Under the pieces are notes generated by a model, which ran no database searches, had not been told where the DNA came from, and saw only the letters and a list, made by a program, of their open reading frames with translations. Positions 11,853 through 22,368 of a DNA stretch of 64,000 bases are shown here, in pieces (the first letter of the stretch is position 1; every line of letters starts with the position of its first letter). The translations under genes and the position numbers were made by a program. The DNA is from Spinacia oleracea. Taxonomy: Eukaryota > Streptophyta > Magnoliopsida > Caryophyllales > Amaranthaceae. The stretch spans positions 4,139,501 through 4,203,500 of the forward strand of contig NC_079487.1 in the NCBI RefSeq assembly GCF_020520425.1. Reading direction: 5' to 3'.

Positions 11853-13225
11853 TGTTAGGTTATGATACATATGACAATTCATAAATCATGCGGAAAAACC
11901 ATAAAGCCAGGAAAGCATATTATTTACACATAATCATTTAGCGTAGTTTAGATGCATACACTTTGTTGCGTGCCTTCCCTAGCTGTGCCCGAACCGAACA
12001 ATAACAAGTCTTTAGGACTCCAAGTGTCGTCCCTCCGTAGATAGTCCACAGCACGTCCGGATCCGCCTTAAGCTTGACCAACTAGGATCGCCCTTAAGGT
12101 ACTTAGAATTTTCGGCTAGTATAGGCAATTGTATGACTGAATTTTTGCTCTCAAAAATCACTTTGAATACTTGAATACTCTATGCAAAATAATGACCCTA
12201 GGCCTTTATTTATAGAGGTATGGAAAGGGAATTGTAATCCTATTAGGATACGAATTAATTAAACTAGAATCCTAATAGAATTCTTATTTAATTAATTCAT
12301 CCTTTTAGGTTTAGGAATTTAATCATATGTCGAAACCTGATAGCTTTAGGATTCGTATAGCACACAAACACACACACGCACGCACAGCAGCCCACGAGGG
12401 GCGCCATGCGCGCGCGCGCAGCCCGCGAGCTCGCAGCCCATTGCCACGAGGCCCACACGCTGCCGCAGCGTTGGCGCGCGCTGGGCCTGCCTTGCGGTGG
12501 GCCTGGCGCAGCCTTGGCTGGTGCGTTGTGGCGCCCTGGTTTGCTGGGCGATGGCCCGGCTTCGTGCCGGGCCTTCGTCTGGCAGGCCTCGTCCGATGCT
12601 AATTCGTACGATACGCTTCCGATTAATTTCCCGATTCCGGAATTCATTTCCGATACGAACAATATTTAATATTTCCGATTCCGGAATTAATTTCCGTTTC
12701 GAACAAATATTTAATATTTCCGTTTCCGGAATTATTTTCCGATTCCGATAATATTTCCGATTCTGACAATAGTTCCGTTTCCGGCAATATTTCCGATTCC
12801 GGCAATATTTCCATTTCCGATAATATTTTCCGATACGTCTACGACTTGGATAATATTTATATTTCCGATACGATCCATATTTCCGTTTCCGGCAATATCA
12901 TCGTTTTCGGAGCATTCATTTCTTGCCTGTGACGATCTCAGCTCCCACTGAAACCAAGATCCGTCGATTTCGAATATCCATAGATGGAGTATTTAATGCC
13001 ATTAAATACTTGATCCGTTTACGTACTATTTGTGTGACCCTACGGGTTCAGTCAAGAGTAAGCTGTGGATTAATATCATTAATTCCACTTGAACTGAAGC
13101 GGCCTCTAGCTAGGCATTCAGCTCACTTGATCTCACTGAATTATTAACTTGTTAATTAATACTGAACCGCACTTATTAGACTTAACATAGAATGCATACT
13201 TGGACCAAGGGCATTATTTCCTTCA
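11853..13225 (-). mobile_element. 3' LTR of element 1
   Basis: 1,373 bp, TG...CA. It contains the conserved R/U5 block (about 11966-12090), TATA box 12207-12214, GC island (about 12375-12600) and the TTCCG array (about 12610-12910). Compared with the 5' LTR it has a deletion of about 24 bases near 12835, which breaks the spurious open frame through the array. The left flank is AAACC. Confidence 0.93.
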
Positions 13226-13252
13226 GTCTCCCACTTGTCCTTAGGGACAAGT
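13226..13252 (-). promoter_or_regulatory. 3' polypurine tract with overlapping hairpin, element 1
   Basis: In sense the tract reads ACAAGTGGGAGAC directly before the 3' LTR start TGAAGG. It overlaps an 8-bp perfect hairpin: acttgtcc (13233-13240), loop ttag, ggacaagt (13245-13252). The same stem with a different loop is in element Y (53585-53604), and it is unchanged in R (57970-57989). The polypurine tract primes plus-strand DNA; a role for the hairpin is inferred. Confidence 0.75.
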
Positions 13253-14090
13253 GTGCATTTCCTAATTCCTTTGTCGCTCGATGCTTGCTCTTGAACATAA
13301 GGTAAGAGTTGTCATCCTTATTATGTCCAGAGGTGTTTCTCGGTTTCAGAGTTCAACTGATCAAATAAACAGATAATCATAGCCTATGATTCATCCGAGC
13401 ACGGCCATGCATTTCACAGTTTCTAGCTCTCCGAGTGGCCTTATACAACTTTTAAGAATCTCATCCCGATTTATGGGAGGACAATCCCAATCTTGCGATC
13501 TTGAGATTAGACTTCGTTTGATAGGTGATTACCTGAGCGTTGCCTTTATAGCCTCCTTTTACGGTGCGACGGTTGGTCAACGTCAAAGCAACCAGTTCTC
13601 AAACAAGTAATCTCAAATCACTCAGGTATTGAGGATTTAGTGTCTAATAATTTTAATGAAATTTACTTATGACAGACTTTCATCTCTTACAGTAAAGTTT
13701 CATAGGTCTTGTCCGATACTAGTCTTCCCAAAGTAAGTATCTATGCAAATGATTATGACATTGCCATGTCCACATAGTTCAAGAAACAGAACTACTAGTC
13801 ATCTTGCATTCTAATCGTCTAACGTTTTCTATGCGTCCAATTTTATAGAAAACTCCGACTAGGGACCATTTTCAACCTTTGACATTCAAGTTCACTTGAT
13901 AGACATTTCTTAGTCACATGACTGGTCCTGACAGTCTATCTTGAATATATCGTCAAATTGAAGGGACTCATCATTTAATAAACCACAAATTAAATGGAAA
14001 AATGAATTCTTTTCATTTGTTGTGAATGATTAACCAATAATGTTTTACAAAGATTTAAACTCTAAAACTTTAAAACATTAAACAGGGATA
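13253..14090 (-). other. 3' untranslated region of element 1
   Basis: Non-coding DNA between the pol stop and the polypurine tract. It aligns with 53605-54430 (element Y) and 57990-58740 (element R). The only open frames are short and lie on the opposite strand. I see no additional gene. Confidence 0.6.
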
Positions 14091-17000
14091 TCAAAGCCAT
14101 TCTCCAATATGCTTGATTCCCATAGCTGCAGTGTGCGAGTTGTGCTTCGCCTGCGGCAGAGGTTTAGTCAATGGATCTGATATGTTGTCATCAGTTCCAA
14201 TCTTGTTTATCTCGACTTCTTTTCTTTCAACGAACTCTCGTAGAAGGTGAAATCTACGAAGTACATGCTTGACTCTCTGGTGGTGTCTAGGCTCCTTTGC
14301 CTGTGCAATAGCTCCGTTATTATCACAATACAGGGCTATTGGTCCTTTAATGGAGGGGACTACACCAAGTTCACCTATGAACTTCCTTAGCCATATAGCT
14401 TCCTTTGCTGCTTCATGTGCAGCAATGTACTCCGCTTCAGTTGTAGAATCCGCAATGGTGCTTTGCTTAGCACTTTTCCAGCTTACTGCACCTCCGTTGA
14501 GGCAGAAGACAAACCCAGACTGTGATCTGAAATCATCTTTGTCGGTTTGGAAACTTGCGTCTGTATAGCCTTTAACAATTAAATCATCATCTCCACCATA
14601 GACCAGGAAGTCATCTTTGTGCCTTTTCAGGTACTTCAGAATATTCTTGGCAGCAGTCCAATGCGCCTCTCCTGGGTCTGACTAGTATCTGCTCGTAGCA
14701 CTGAGTGCGTACGCAACATCCGGGCGTGTACATATCATAGCATACATTATTGAACCAATCAATGATGCATATGGAATCCCATTCATTCGTCTACGCTCAT
14801 CAAGTGTTTTTGGGCACTGAGTCTTGCTTAGAGTTATTCCATGAGACATGGGTAGGTAGCCTCGCTTGGAGTCCGCCATCTTGAACCTATCAAGCACCTT
14901 ATTGATATAAGTGCTTTGACTAAGTCCAATCATCCTTTTAGATCTATCTCTGTAAATCTTGATGCCCAATATGTACTGTGCTTCTCCTAGATCTTTCATC
15001 GAAAAACATTTCCCAAGCCAAATCTTGACAGAGTTCAACATAGGAATGTCATTTCCGATAAGTAATATGTCGTCGACATATAATACTAGGAAAGCAATTT
15101 TGCTCCCACTGACCTTCTTGTATACACAAGATTCGTCTGCGTTCTTGATGAAACCAAAGTCACTGACCGCTTCATCAAAACGTATATTCCAGCTCCTAGA
15201 TGCCTGCTTCAATCCGTAGATTGACTTCTTTAGCTTGCATACCTTTTTAGCATTCTTTGGATCCTCAAAACCTTTAGGCTGTGTCTTAAACACAGTTTCT
15301 GTTAAAACCCATTTAAGAAAGCAGTTTTGACATCCATCTGCCATATTTCGTAATCGTAATATGCAGCGATTGCTAACATTATACGAATAGACTTTAGCAT
15401 TGCAACTGGTGAAAAGGTTTCATCGTAATCCACACCGTGGACTTGCCTGTAACTTTTTGCAACCAATCTAGCTTTGAAAACTTCAAGTTTCCCATCCTTT
15501 TCCTTTTTCAGTTTGAAAACCCATTTGCTTCCAATGGCTTGGTAGCCATCTGGCAAATCGACCAATCCCATACTTGGTTTTCAGACATGGAGTCTAATTC
15601 AGATTGCATGGCTTCTTGCCATTGCTTGGAGCTAGGGCTCGTCATAGCTTTGTTTGTAAGTCGCAGGTTCATCACTTTCAAGTAATAGAACGTCATAGCT
15701 CTCGTTCGTCAAAATACCTAAGTACCTTTCCGATTGAGATCTATATCTTTGCGATCTACGCGGGGTAACATTTCAGATTGACCATGATTCTCACCAGATT
15801 CTTTTAAAGATCTCTGAGTTTCATCCTGAATGTCATCTTGAGCATTCTCTAGAGTTTGTTGTTCGACTCGAATTTCTTCGAGGTCTACTTTTCTCCCACT
15901 TGTCATTTTGGAAATGTGATCTTTCTCCAAAAAGACACCATCTCGAGCAACAAACACCTTGTTCTCAGATGTATTGTAGAAGTAATACCCCTTTGTTTCC
16001 TTTGGATAGCCCACAAGGATACATTTGTCAGATTTTGGATGAAGTTTGTCTGAAATTAATCGTTTGACGTATACTTCACATCCCCAAATCTTAAGAAAAG
16101 ACACATTTGGAGGCTTTCCAAACCATAATTCATATGGAGTCTTTTCGACAGCTTTAGACGGAGCTCTATTTATAGTGAGTGCAGCTGTATTTAGTGCATG
16201 TCCCCAAAATTCTAATGGAAGTTTGGCCTGACCCATCATTGACCTGACCATGTCTAGCAAGGTTCTGTTCCTCCGTTCCGACACACCGTTCCATTGTGGT
16301 GTTCCAGGAGGAGTCAATTATGATAGAATTCCACATTCTTTCAGATGGTGATCAAATTCATAGCTCAGATATTCACCGCCTCTGTCAGACCGCAGTGCCT
16401 TAATCTTCTTGCCTAATTGATTCTCTACTTCACTCTGAAATTCCTTGAATTTGTCAAAGGATTCAGACTTATGCTTCATTAGGTAGACATAACCATATCT
16501 ACTGAAGTCATCAGTGAAAGTGATAAAGTAGCTGAAACCACCTCTAGCATTTGTACTCATTGGTCCACATACATCTGTATGGATTAAACCCAATAGTTCA
16601 TTTGCTCTTTCTCCAACTTTAGAGAAAGGTTGCTTTGTCATTTTGCCAAGTAAACATGATTCGCATTTACCATAATCCTCTAAGTCAAATGGTTCTAGAA
16701 TTCCTTCCTTTTGAAGTCTTTCTAAGCGTTTCAAGTTTATATGGCCTAATCGACAATGCCACTGATAGGTGAGATCTGAATCATCCTTTTTGGCCTTTTT
16801 GGTATTTATGTTATATACTTGTTTGTCGTGATCTAATAAATAAAGTCCATTGACTAATCTAGCAGATCCATAAAACATCTCTTTAAAATAAAACGAACAA
16901 CTATTGTCTTTTATTAAAAAGGAAAATCCCTTAGCATCTAAGCAAGAAACTGAAATGATGTTTTTAGTAAGACTTGGAACATGGAAACACTCTTCCAGTT

Positions 17001-17124
17001 CCAAAACTAGCCCGGAGGGCAACGACAAATAATAAGTTCCTACAGCTAATGCAGCAATCCGTGCTCCATTTCCCACTCGTAGGTCGACTTTACCCTTGCT
17101 TAACTTTCTACTTCTTCTTAGTCC
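14091..17124 (-). pseudogene. Copia pol of element 1, multiply broken
   Basis: Integrase, RT and RNase H domains read in order on the minus strand but with interruptions. The first part (17076-16318) holds the GAG-pre-integrase (WHCRLGHINLKRLERLQ...CESCLLGKM) and the integrase start (HTDVCGPM, LRSDRGGEYLS); it ends at a TAA near 16318. The frame resumes with PPGTPQWNGVSERRNRTL (16317-15718). Frameshifts follow near 15700 and 15570. RT pieces are at 15571-15302 (DVKTAFLNG) and 15344-14682 (YVDDILLIGND), then a TAG near 14685. RNase H follows, ending with the usual GEWL and a TGA at 14091. At least five lesions make it non-functional. Confidence 0.9.
15892..15904 (-). promoter_or_regulatory. 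Central polypurine-tract-like 13-mer in integrase, element 1
   Basis: tctcccacttgtc is identical to 13227-13239, the 3' polypurine tract. It lies in the region coding for the integrase C-terminus, the place where some retroviruses and Ty1 have a central polypurine tract. The same 13-mer is at 1568-1580, 56237-56249 and 60879-60891. Function is inferred from position and conservation. Confidence 0.5.
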
Positions 17125-18075
17125 CTATGGATTGGAACATAAGTGTGAGCCACAACCTGTATCTAATACCCAAGAAGTTGAATTAGCAAGTATACAGTCT
17201 ATAACAAAAATACCTGAAGATGGAACGACTGTTCCGTTCTTCTGATCTTCCTTTAGCTTTGGACATTCTCTTTTGTAATGGCCTATTCCATCACAATAAA
17301 GACAGCTTGATGTGGACTTGTCCTGCTTTGATTTAGCATCGCCCTTGGACTTTCCACTTTTCTTGAACGGTCTCCTTCTAGCCTTGAGTACATCTTTGGC
17401 TTCACAGTCCAGTATTATTTCAGCCTTTCTGACAAGGTGAACAAATTCTGCAACTGTTTCTTCTCTTGGTTCACTTAGGTATAGTTGCTTGAAGCGACCA
17501 AACCCACTGTGTAGTGAATTGAGCAAGATAGAGACTGCCATCCTTTCGCTTACTGGTGTTCCTAGTAGACTTAGGCGATCAAAGTATGAACGCATAAGAT
17601 CCACATGGAACCTCAGTGGGACGCCTACCCTCTGTTTGGTGCGAAGGAGCTGAACATGTGTTTCTTGGAATTCCATCCTATAACACCTGTTGGGAGAACT
17701 AACCTTTAGACCAGACATTAATTCAATCAACTCATGGACGTTCAGGTCCCTGTCCTCCGTGCTTCCACGACAGATATCCCTCAGATTCTTGATGAGCGTA
17801 AAAGGTTCATAGGCTACAAACCTTCTAGCCCAATCATCAGGGATATTGTTCAGCATGAGACTCATAACCTTTTTGAGATCCGCATCCCAGGCGTAAAATC
17901 TCTCAGGGGTCATGTCTCTGGCATAGTAGCTTGGCATGGGATGTGATAGTACATACTCAAGTCCATTGAGTTTGACTATTTCAACTAGCTTAGCTTCCCA
18001 TTTAAGAAAATTTGCCAGGTTCAGCTTGACCATAAGCTCAGAACCCATGATGATGTTTTGATTGTTGTTTGCCAT
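17125..18075 (-). CDS. Copia gag (with start of protease), element 1
   Basis: The start at 18075 (MANNNQNIIMG) fits the usual copia gag N-terminus; the open frame extends 31 residues further upstream without a good reason to use them. The body is a UBN2-type gag: LNLANFLKWEAKLVEIV near the N-terminus, then HELIELMSGLKV and RKAEIILDCEA toward the C-terminus. A CCHC knuckle CLYCDGIGHYKREC follows a Lys-rich linker. The frame ends shortly after the protease site WVLDTGCGSHLCSN, so gag and protease are in one frame and pol is cut off by a stop just after it. Gag forms the particle and binds RNA. It is the least damaged part of element 1. Confidence 0.88.
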   Translation of the reverse strand: MANNNQNIIMGSELMVKLNLANFLKWEAKLVEIVKLNGLEYVLSHPMPSYYARDMTPERFYAWDADLKKVMSLMLNNIPDDWARRFVAYEPFTLIKNLRDICRGSTEDRDLNVHELIELMSGLKVSSPNRCYRMEFQETHVQLLRTKQRVGVPLRFHVDLMRSYFDRLSLLGTPVSERMAVSILLNSLHSGFGRFKQLYLSEPREETVAEFVHLVRKAEIILDCEAKDVLKARRRPFKKSGKSKGDAKSKQDKSTSSCLYCDGIGHYKRECPKLKEDQKNGTVVPSSGIFVIDCILANSTSWVLDTGCGSHLCSNP

Positions 18076-20958
18076 AGTTAAAACTACAATTGAAAAGAAT
18101 AAACAAATAAATAACCATTCACAGTTTCTCTTAATAAACTTAAATTCTAGCATACATGCATAATTCAATGTTCATTAAGCATTTTATTCAAGTTATGTGT
18201 TCCGGCAGGAGTGAATAAAATGATTCCAAGATCCTAAAATCATTGAAGAACTAAGCACAGTTTGTCGACTTAGTCCTAAAACATCTTAGGTAAGCAAAAA
18301 GCCTTTTGCTAATAGTCTAGAAACTATTCTTGGTTGATAGGTGCGTCTAAGAACTTATTAGGTAAACCTATCGATTTTTCCACGACATAAAAGGACTCCT
18401 TACTTATATCGTTGAGTTTCACCAAAACTAACATGTACTCACAATTATTTGTGTACCTTGCCCCTTTAGGACCAATAAGTAACACCTCGCTGAGCGAAAA
18501 CTATTACTAGATTGATGTAAAGGATATCCAAGCAAGTGTATATTTTGGCATGGCACCTTTTAACTCAATTTTTAAGTTTGGAACTTAAGGCTCTTACTAT
18601 GTTGGTTAGATTTTAAGTGAACTAAAATCCTTAATCATGCAACATAATCAAGCTTTTGATCTCATGCATTTTAAGACATATTTAAAAGCAATAAATAACT
18701 TAAAACATGCATAAGATAAATGTGATCTAGTATGGCCCGACTTCATCTTGAAGCTTTAACTTCAAAGTCCGTCTTGAAAATCTCCGTGGGAGGCACCATT
18801 TTCTTCAAATAGGATAAGCTATAATTAAAAACTAATTACAACTATTTGATGGTACGCAGACCATATTTGAATTGAAAAACAACTTTGGTACTTTAGACCA
18901 ATTACATTCAAATTAATGGTACGCAGACCATATTTTCTATCCTATTTGGGCCATACTAGTCACTTCATAACCTGCAAAACAGTACATATACAATATATAC
19001 CATTCACCCATTCATTATCATGAATGGCCCACATAGCTGGTTAGTAAAACACATTATGCATCACATAAACATTTGCAGCAATTAATCAAGGGCACCAATA
19101 ATCTACAAATTATTCAGTCCTTATTAATTCTAATCAAGTTGTTTTAACCTTAAGGATTTGTAGACCTAATCAAGAGTTTATGACTAAAAAGGGCTCCCAC
19201 TTAAACCAATAAATTCATATGCTTTACTAATTTTAAACATAAAAATGTATTTCTAGTCTAACCGGAAACATACAAATTTAATTAAAATTTAAAGCTCATA
19301 TAAATTTATAATTGAATCCATAAATTTAATTTAATTTCAGTCGTATTTAAATTAATTCATGATTTTAATTTTAGTAAAATAATTAGAATAAATAAAATTT
19401 ATTATAATTACAATATTCAAAATTAAAATCCAAGAAATTAATTTAAATTATTAATTTTAAAATTAATTAAAATTACGTAAACTGAAAATTTCAAATTAAA
19501 ATTTCAAAACGATCTAATCGCAACGCAATAATCCCACGCAACGCACGCCCATGGGCCACACGCACACAGCCATCGCTGGCCATGTGCGCGCAGCCCATGC
19601 GCTGCGTCGCATCGCTGCTGCTCACCATCGCAAGGCATCACGCGAGCTGGTGCTCGCTGCGCGCGCCAGCGCTCGACGCAACAAGCATGCTGCCGCAGCC
19701 CATCGCTGGGCGCAGCGCTCGTCGCACGTCGCAACAAGCAAGCTGCTTGCCATCGCTGGGCGCAGCGCTCGTCGCACGTCGCAACAAGCACGCTGCACGC
19801 CATCGCTGGGCGCAGCGCTCGTCGCACGTCGCAACAAGCACGCTGCACGCCATCGCTGGGCGCAGCGCTTGTCGCACGCACAATAGCGCTCGCTGCGCGC
19901 AAGCGATCGATGCTGGGCGTAGCACTCGTGGCACGCGAGCTTGCGCTCGCTGCGCGCGAGGCTCCGCACGCTTGCGCGAGGCAGTGCGCGCTGTGGCGCA
20001 GCTCGCTTGCTGCCCACACGCGACTGCTCGTGCCTTGCTCTCGCCCTCGCCCATTCGCCCATTGCACACAGCCCACGACACAAGGCAGGGCTGCTGCCTT
20101 GTGCTCGTGCACCATGGCCTTGCTCATTGCATTCGTACCGCATGGGCGACGAGCTCCCTTGCTCGTCGTCACATGCCCGCACTATACAACACCCCTTAAG
20201 GGTAACACGTAGCGTCCATTGCTTTGTGCGTGCAAGTTATATGAGCGAATCGCATAAAATTTAAAATTTATATTCAAAATTAATGACAAATTAATAAATA
20301 ATATTAATTTCATAATTTTAGGGCGAAAAATCGAAAATTTATTATTTAATTGATTTCCGATTAAATGGATTCAAATCTAGGTCATAAAAATTTAAAATTT
20401 AACATAAATTTACAATTTTTATGGTGGTTTTTAATCATAGGTATCTAATTAAATTATAACTAATTACGAAAATCAAATTAATTCTAAATTATTCCAATTT
20501 TCAACAAATTAATCATAATTACAAATTAGATTGCATAATTAACAAGGCTAGGCATTCAAACTTGTTAAACATATACAGTAGGTCAATCAAAAATTCAAGA
20601 TTTATCAACAAGAATCGCAAATATTTAATTTAACATCTTAAATTTACGAAATTTTGCATTCGAAAAACTAAAACCTCCGAAAAGTCATAGTTAGGCTTCG
20701 AATTTGAGAATTCTGGGTTCGGCCGAAAAAACCTTTTTTTGTCAAAATTTTAGAATGCCTTTTACATGCGGAATTGACACAAAAATCACTCGATTTGGAT
20801 GAGTAACGAAGAAACTGCCGAAAAACTGCGTACGTATAATTAAATAAACGCAATTTGCAATTAATTAACAATTACGAAAATTAATCACCCCTTTTAATTC
20901 TTGCAAATTTGTAATGTTTAACCATGTTCATGCAATTTAGATTATCAAAATAATAAGA
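18076..20958 (-). mobile_element. Untranslated leader of element 1
   Basis: About 2.9 kb of AT-rich DNA between PBS and gag, unusually long for a copia element. It matches element L (3421-6183) and the beginning of R (about 62730-63307). A GC island with 50-bp repeats lies at about 19530-20230. No convincing reading frame is seen. Confidence 0.75.
19530..20230. repeat. GC-rich island with 50-bp tandem repeats in leader of element 1
   Basis: Units start with catcgctgggcgcagcgctc at 19701, 19751, 19801 and 19851 (the last partial), an exact 50-base period. The flanks are GC-rich and Ala/Arg-coding in all frames by composition alone. It is at the same leader position as the 20-bp array of element L, but the repeat unit differs, so the site expands independently. 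Confidence 0.85.
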
Positions 20959-20971
20959 GGCTCTGATACCA
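20959..20971 (-). other. Primer binding site of element 1 (tRNA-iMet)
   Basis: Minus strand reads TGGTATCAGAGCC one base after the LTR end, a full match to the standard plant initiator-Met tRNA site. This fixes the minus orientation and identifies 20973-22368 as the 5' LTR. Confidence 0.9.
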
Positions 20972-20972
20972 C

Positions 20973-22368
20973 TGTTAGGTTATGATACATATGACAATTC
21001 ATAAATCATGCGGAAAAACCATAAAGCCAGGAAAGCATATTATTTACACATAATCATTTAGCATAGTTTAGATGCATACACTTTGTTGCGTGCCTTCCCT
21101 AGCTGTGCCCGAACCGAACAATAACAAGTCTTTAGGACTCCAAGTGTCGTCCCTCCGTAGATAGTCCACAGCACGTCCGGATCCGCCTTAAGCTTGACCA
21201 ACTAGGATCGCCCTTAAGGTACTTAGAATTTTCGGCTAGTATAGGCAATTGTATGACTGAATTTTTGCTCTCAAAATTCACTTTGAATACTTGAATACTC
21301 TATGCAAAATAATGACCCTAGGCCTTTATTTATAGAGGTATGGAAAGGGAATTGTAATCCTATTAGGATACGAATTAATTAAACTAGAATCCTAATAGAA
21401 TTCTTATTTAATTAATTCATCCTTTTAGGTTTAGGAATTTAATCATATGTCGAAACCTGATAGCTTTAGGATTCGTATAGCACACAAACACACACACGCA
21501 CGCACAGCAGCCCACGAGGGGCGCCATGCGCGCGCGTAGCCCGCGAGCTCGCAGCCCATTGCCACGAGGCCCACACGCTGCCGCAGCGTTGGCGCGCGCT
21601 GGGCCTGCCTTGCGGTGGGGCTGGCGCAGCCTTGGCTGGTGCGTTGTGGCGCGCTGGCTTGCTGGGCGATGGCCCGGCTTCATGCTGGGCCATCGTCTGG
21701 CAGGCCTCGTCCGATGCTAATTCGTACGATACGCTTCCGATTAATTTCCCGATTCTGGAATTCATTTCCGATACGAACAATATTTAATATTTCCGATTCC
21801 GGAATTAATTTCCGTTTCGAACAAATATTTAATATTTCCGTTTCCGGAATTATTTTCCGATTCCGATAATATTTCCGATTCTGGCAATATTTCCGTTTCC
21901 GGCAATATTTCCGATTCCGGCAATATTTCCATTTCCGATAATATTTTCCGATACGTACCATGTTTCCGTTTCCGGCAACATCTACGACTTGGATAATATT
22001 TATATTTCCGATACGATCCATATTTCCGTTTCCGGCAATATCATCGTTTCCGGAGCATTCATTTCTTGCTTGTGACGATCTCAGCTCCCACTGAAACCAA
22101 GATCCGTCGATTCCGAATATCCATAGATGGAGTATTTAATGCCATTAAATACTTGATCCGTTTACGTACTATTTGTGTGACCCTACGGGTTCAGTCAAGA
22201 GTAAGCTGTGGATTAATATCATTAATTCCACTTGAACTGAAGCGGCCTCTAGCTAGGCATTCAGCTCACTTGATCTCACTGAATTATTAACTTGTTAATT
22301 AATACTGAACCGCACTTATTAGACTTAACATAGAATGCATACTTGGACCAAGGGCATTATTTCCTTCA
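20973..22368 (-). mobile_element. 5' LTR of element 1
   Basis: 1,396 bp, TG...CA. Contains R/U5 block (about 21086-21210), TATA box 21327-21334, GC island (about 21495-21715) and the TTCCG array (about 21725-22050). An AGTGGGAG motif (plus strand ctcccact) is at 22085-22092. The right flank is AAACC, the duplicated target site. Confidence 0.93.

Larger units (their letters stand above)
11853..22368 (-). mobile_element. Complete copia element 1 with two LTRs and 5-bp TSD
   Basis: A 10,516-bp element flanked by AAACC on both sides (11848-11852, 22369-22373). In sense (minus) order: 5' LTR 20973-22368, PBS 20959-20971, a leader of about 2.9 kb, gag, pol, 3' polypurine tract, 3' LTR 11853-13225. 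The LTRs are very similar; the 3' copy lacks about 24 bases near 12835 that the 5' copy has near 21955. Gag is open but pol carries several stops and frameshifts, so this copy is structurally complete yet not autonomous. I did not assign the copia lineage; Tork- or Ale-like is possible. Confidence 0.93.

Noticed and set aside
19504..20264. Similar Ala/Arg/Cys-rich open frames
   Set aside because: Same reason: a composition artefact of the GC-rich 50-bp repeat island.
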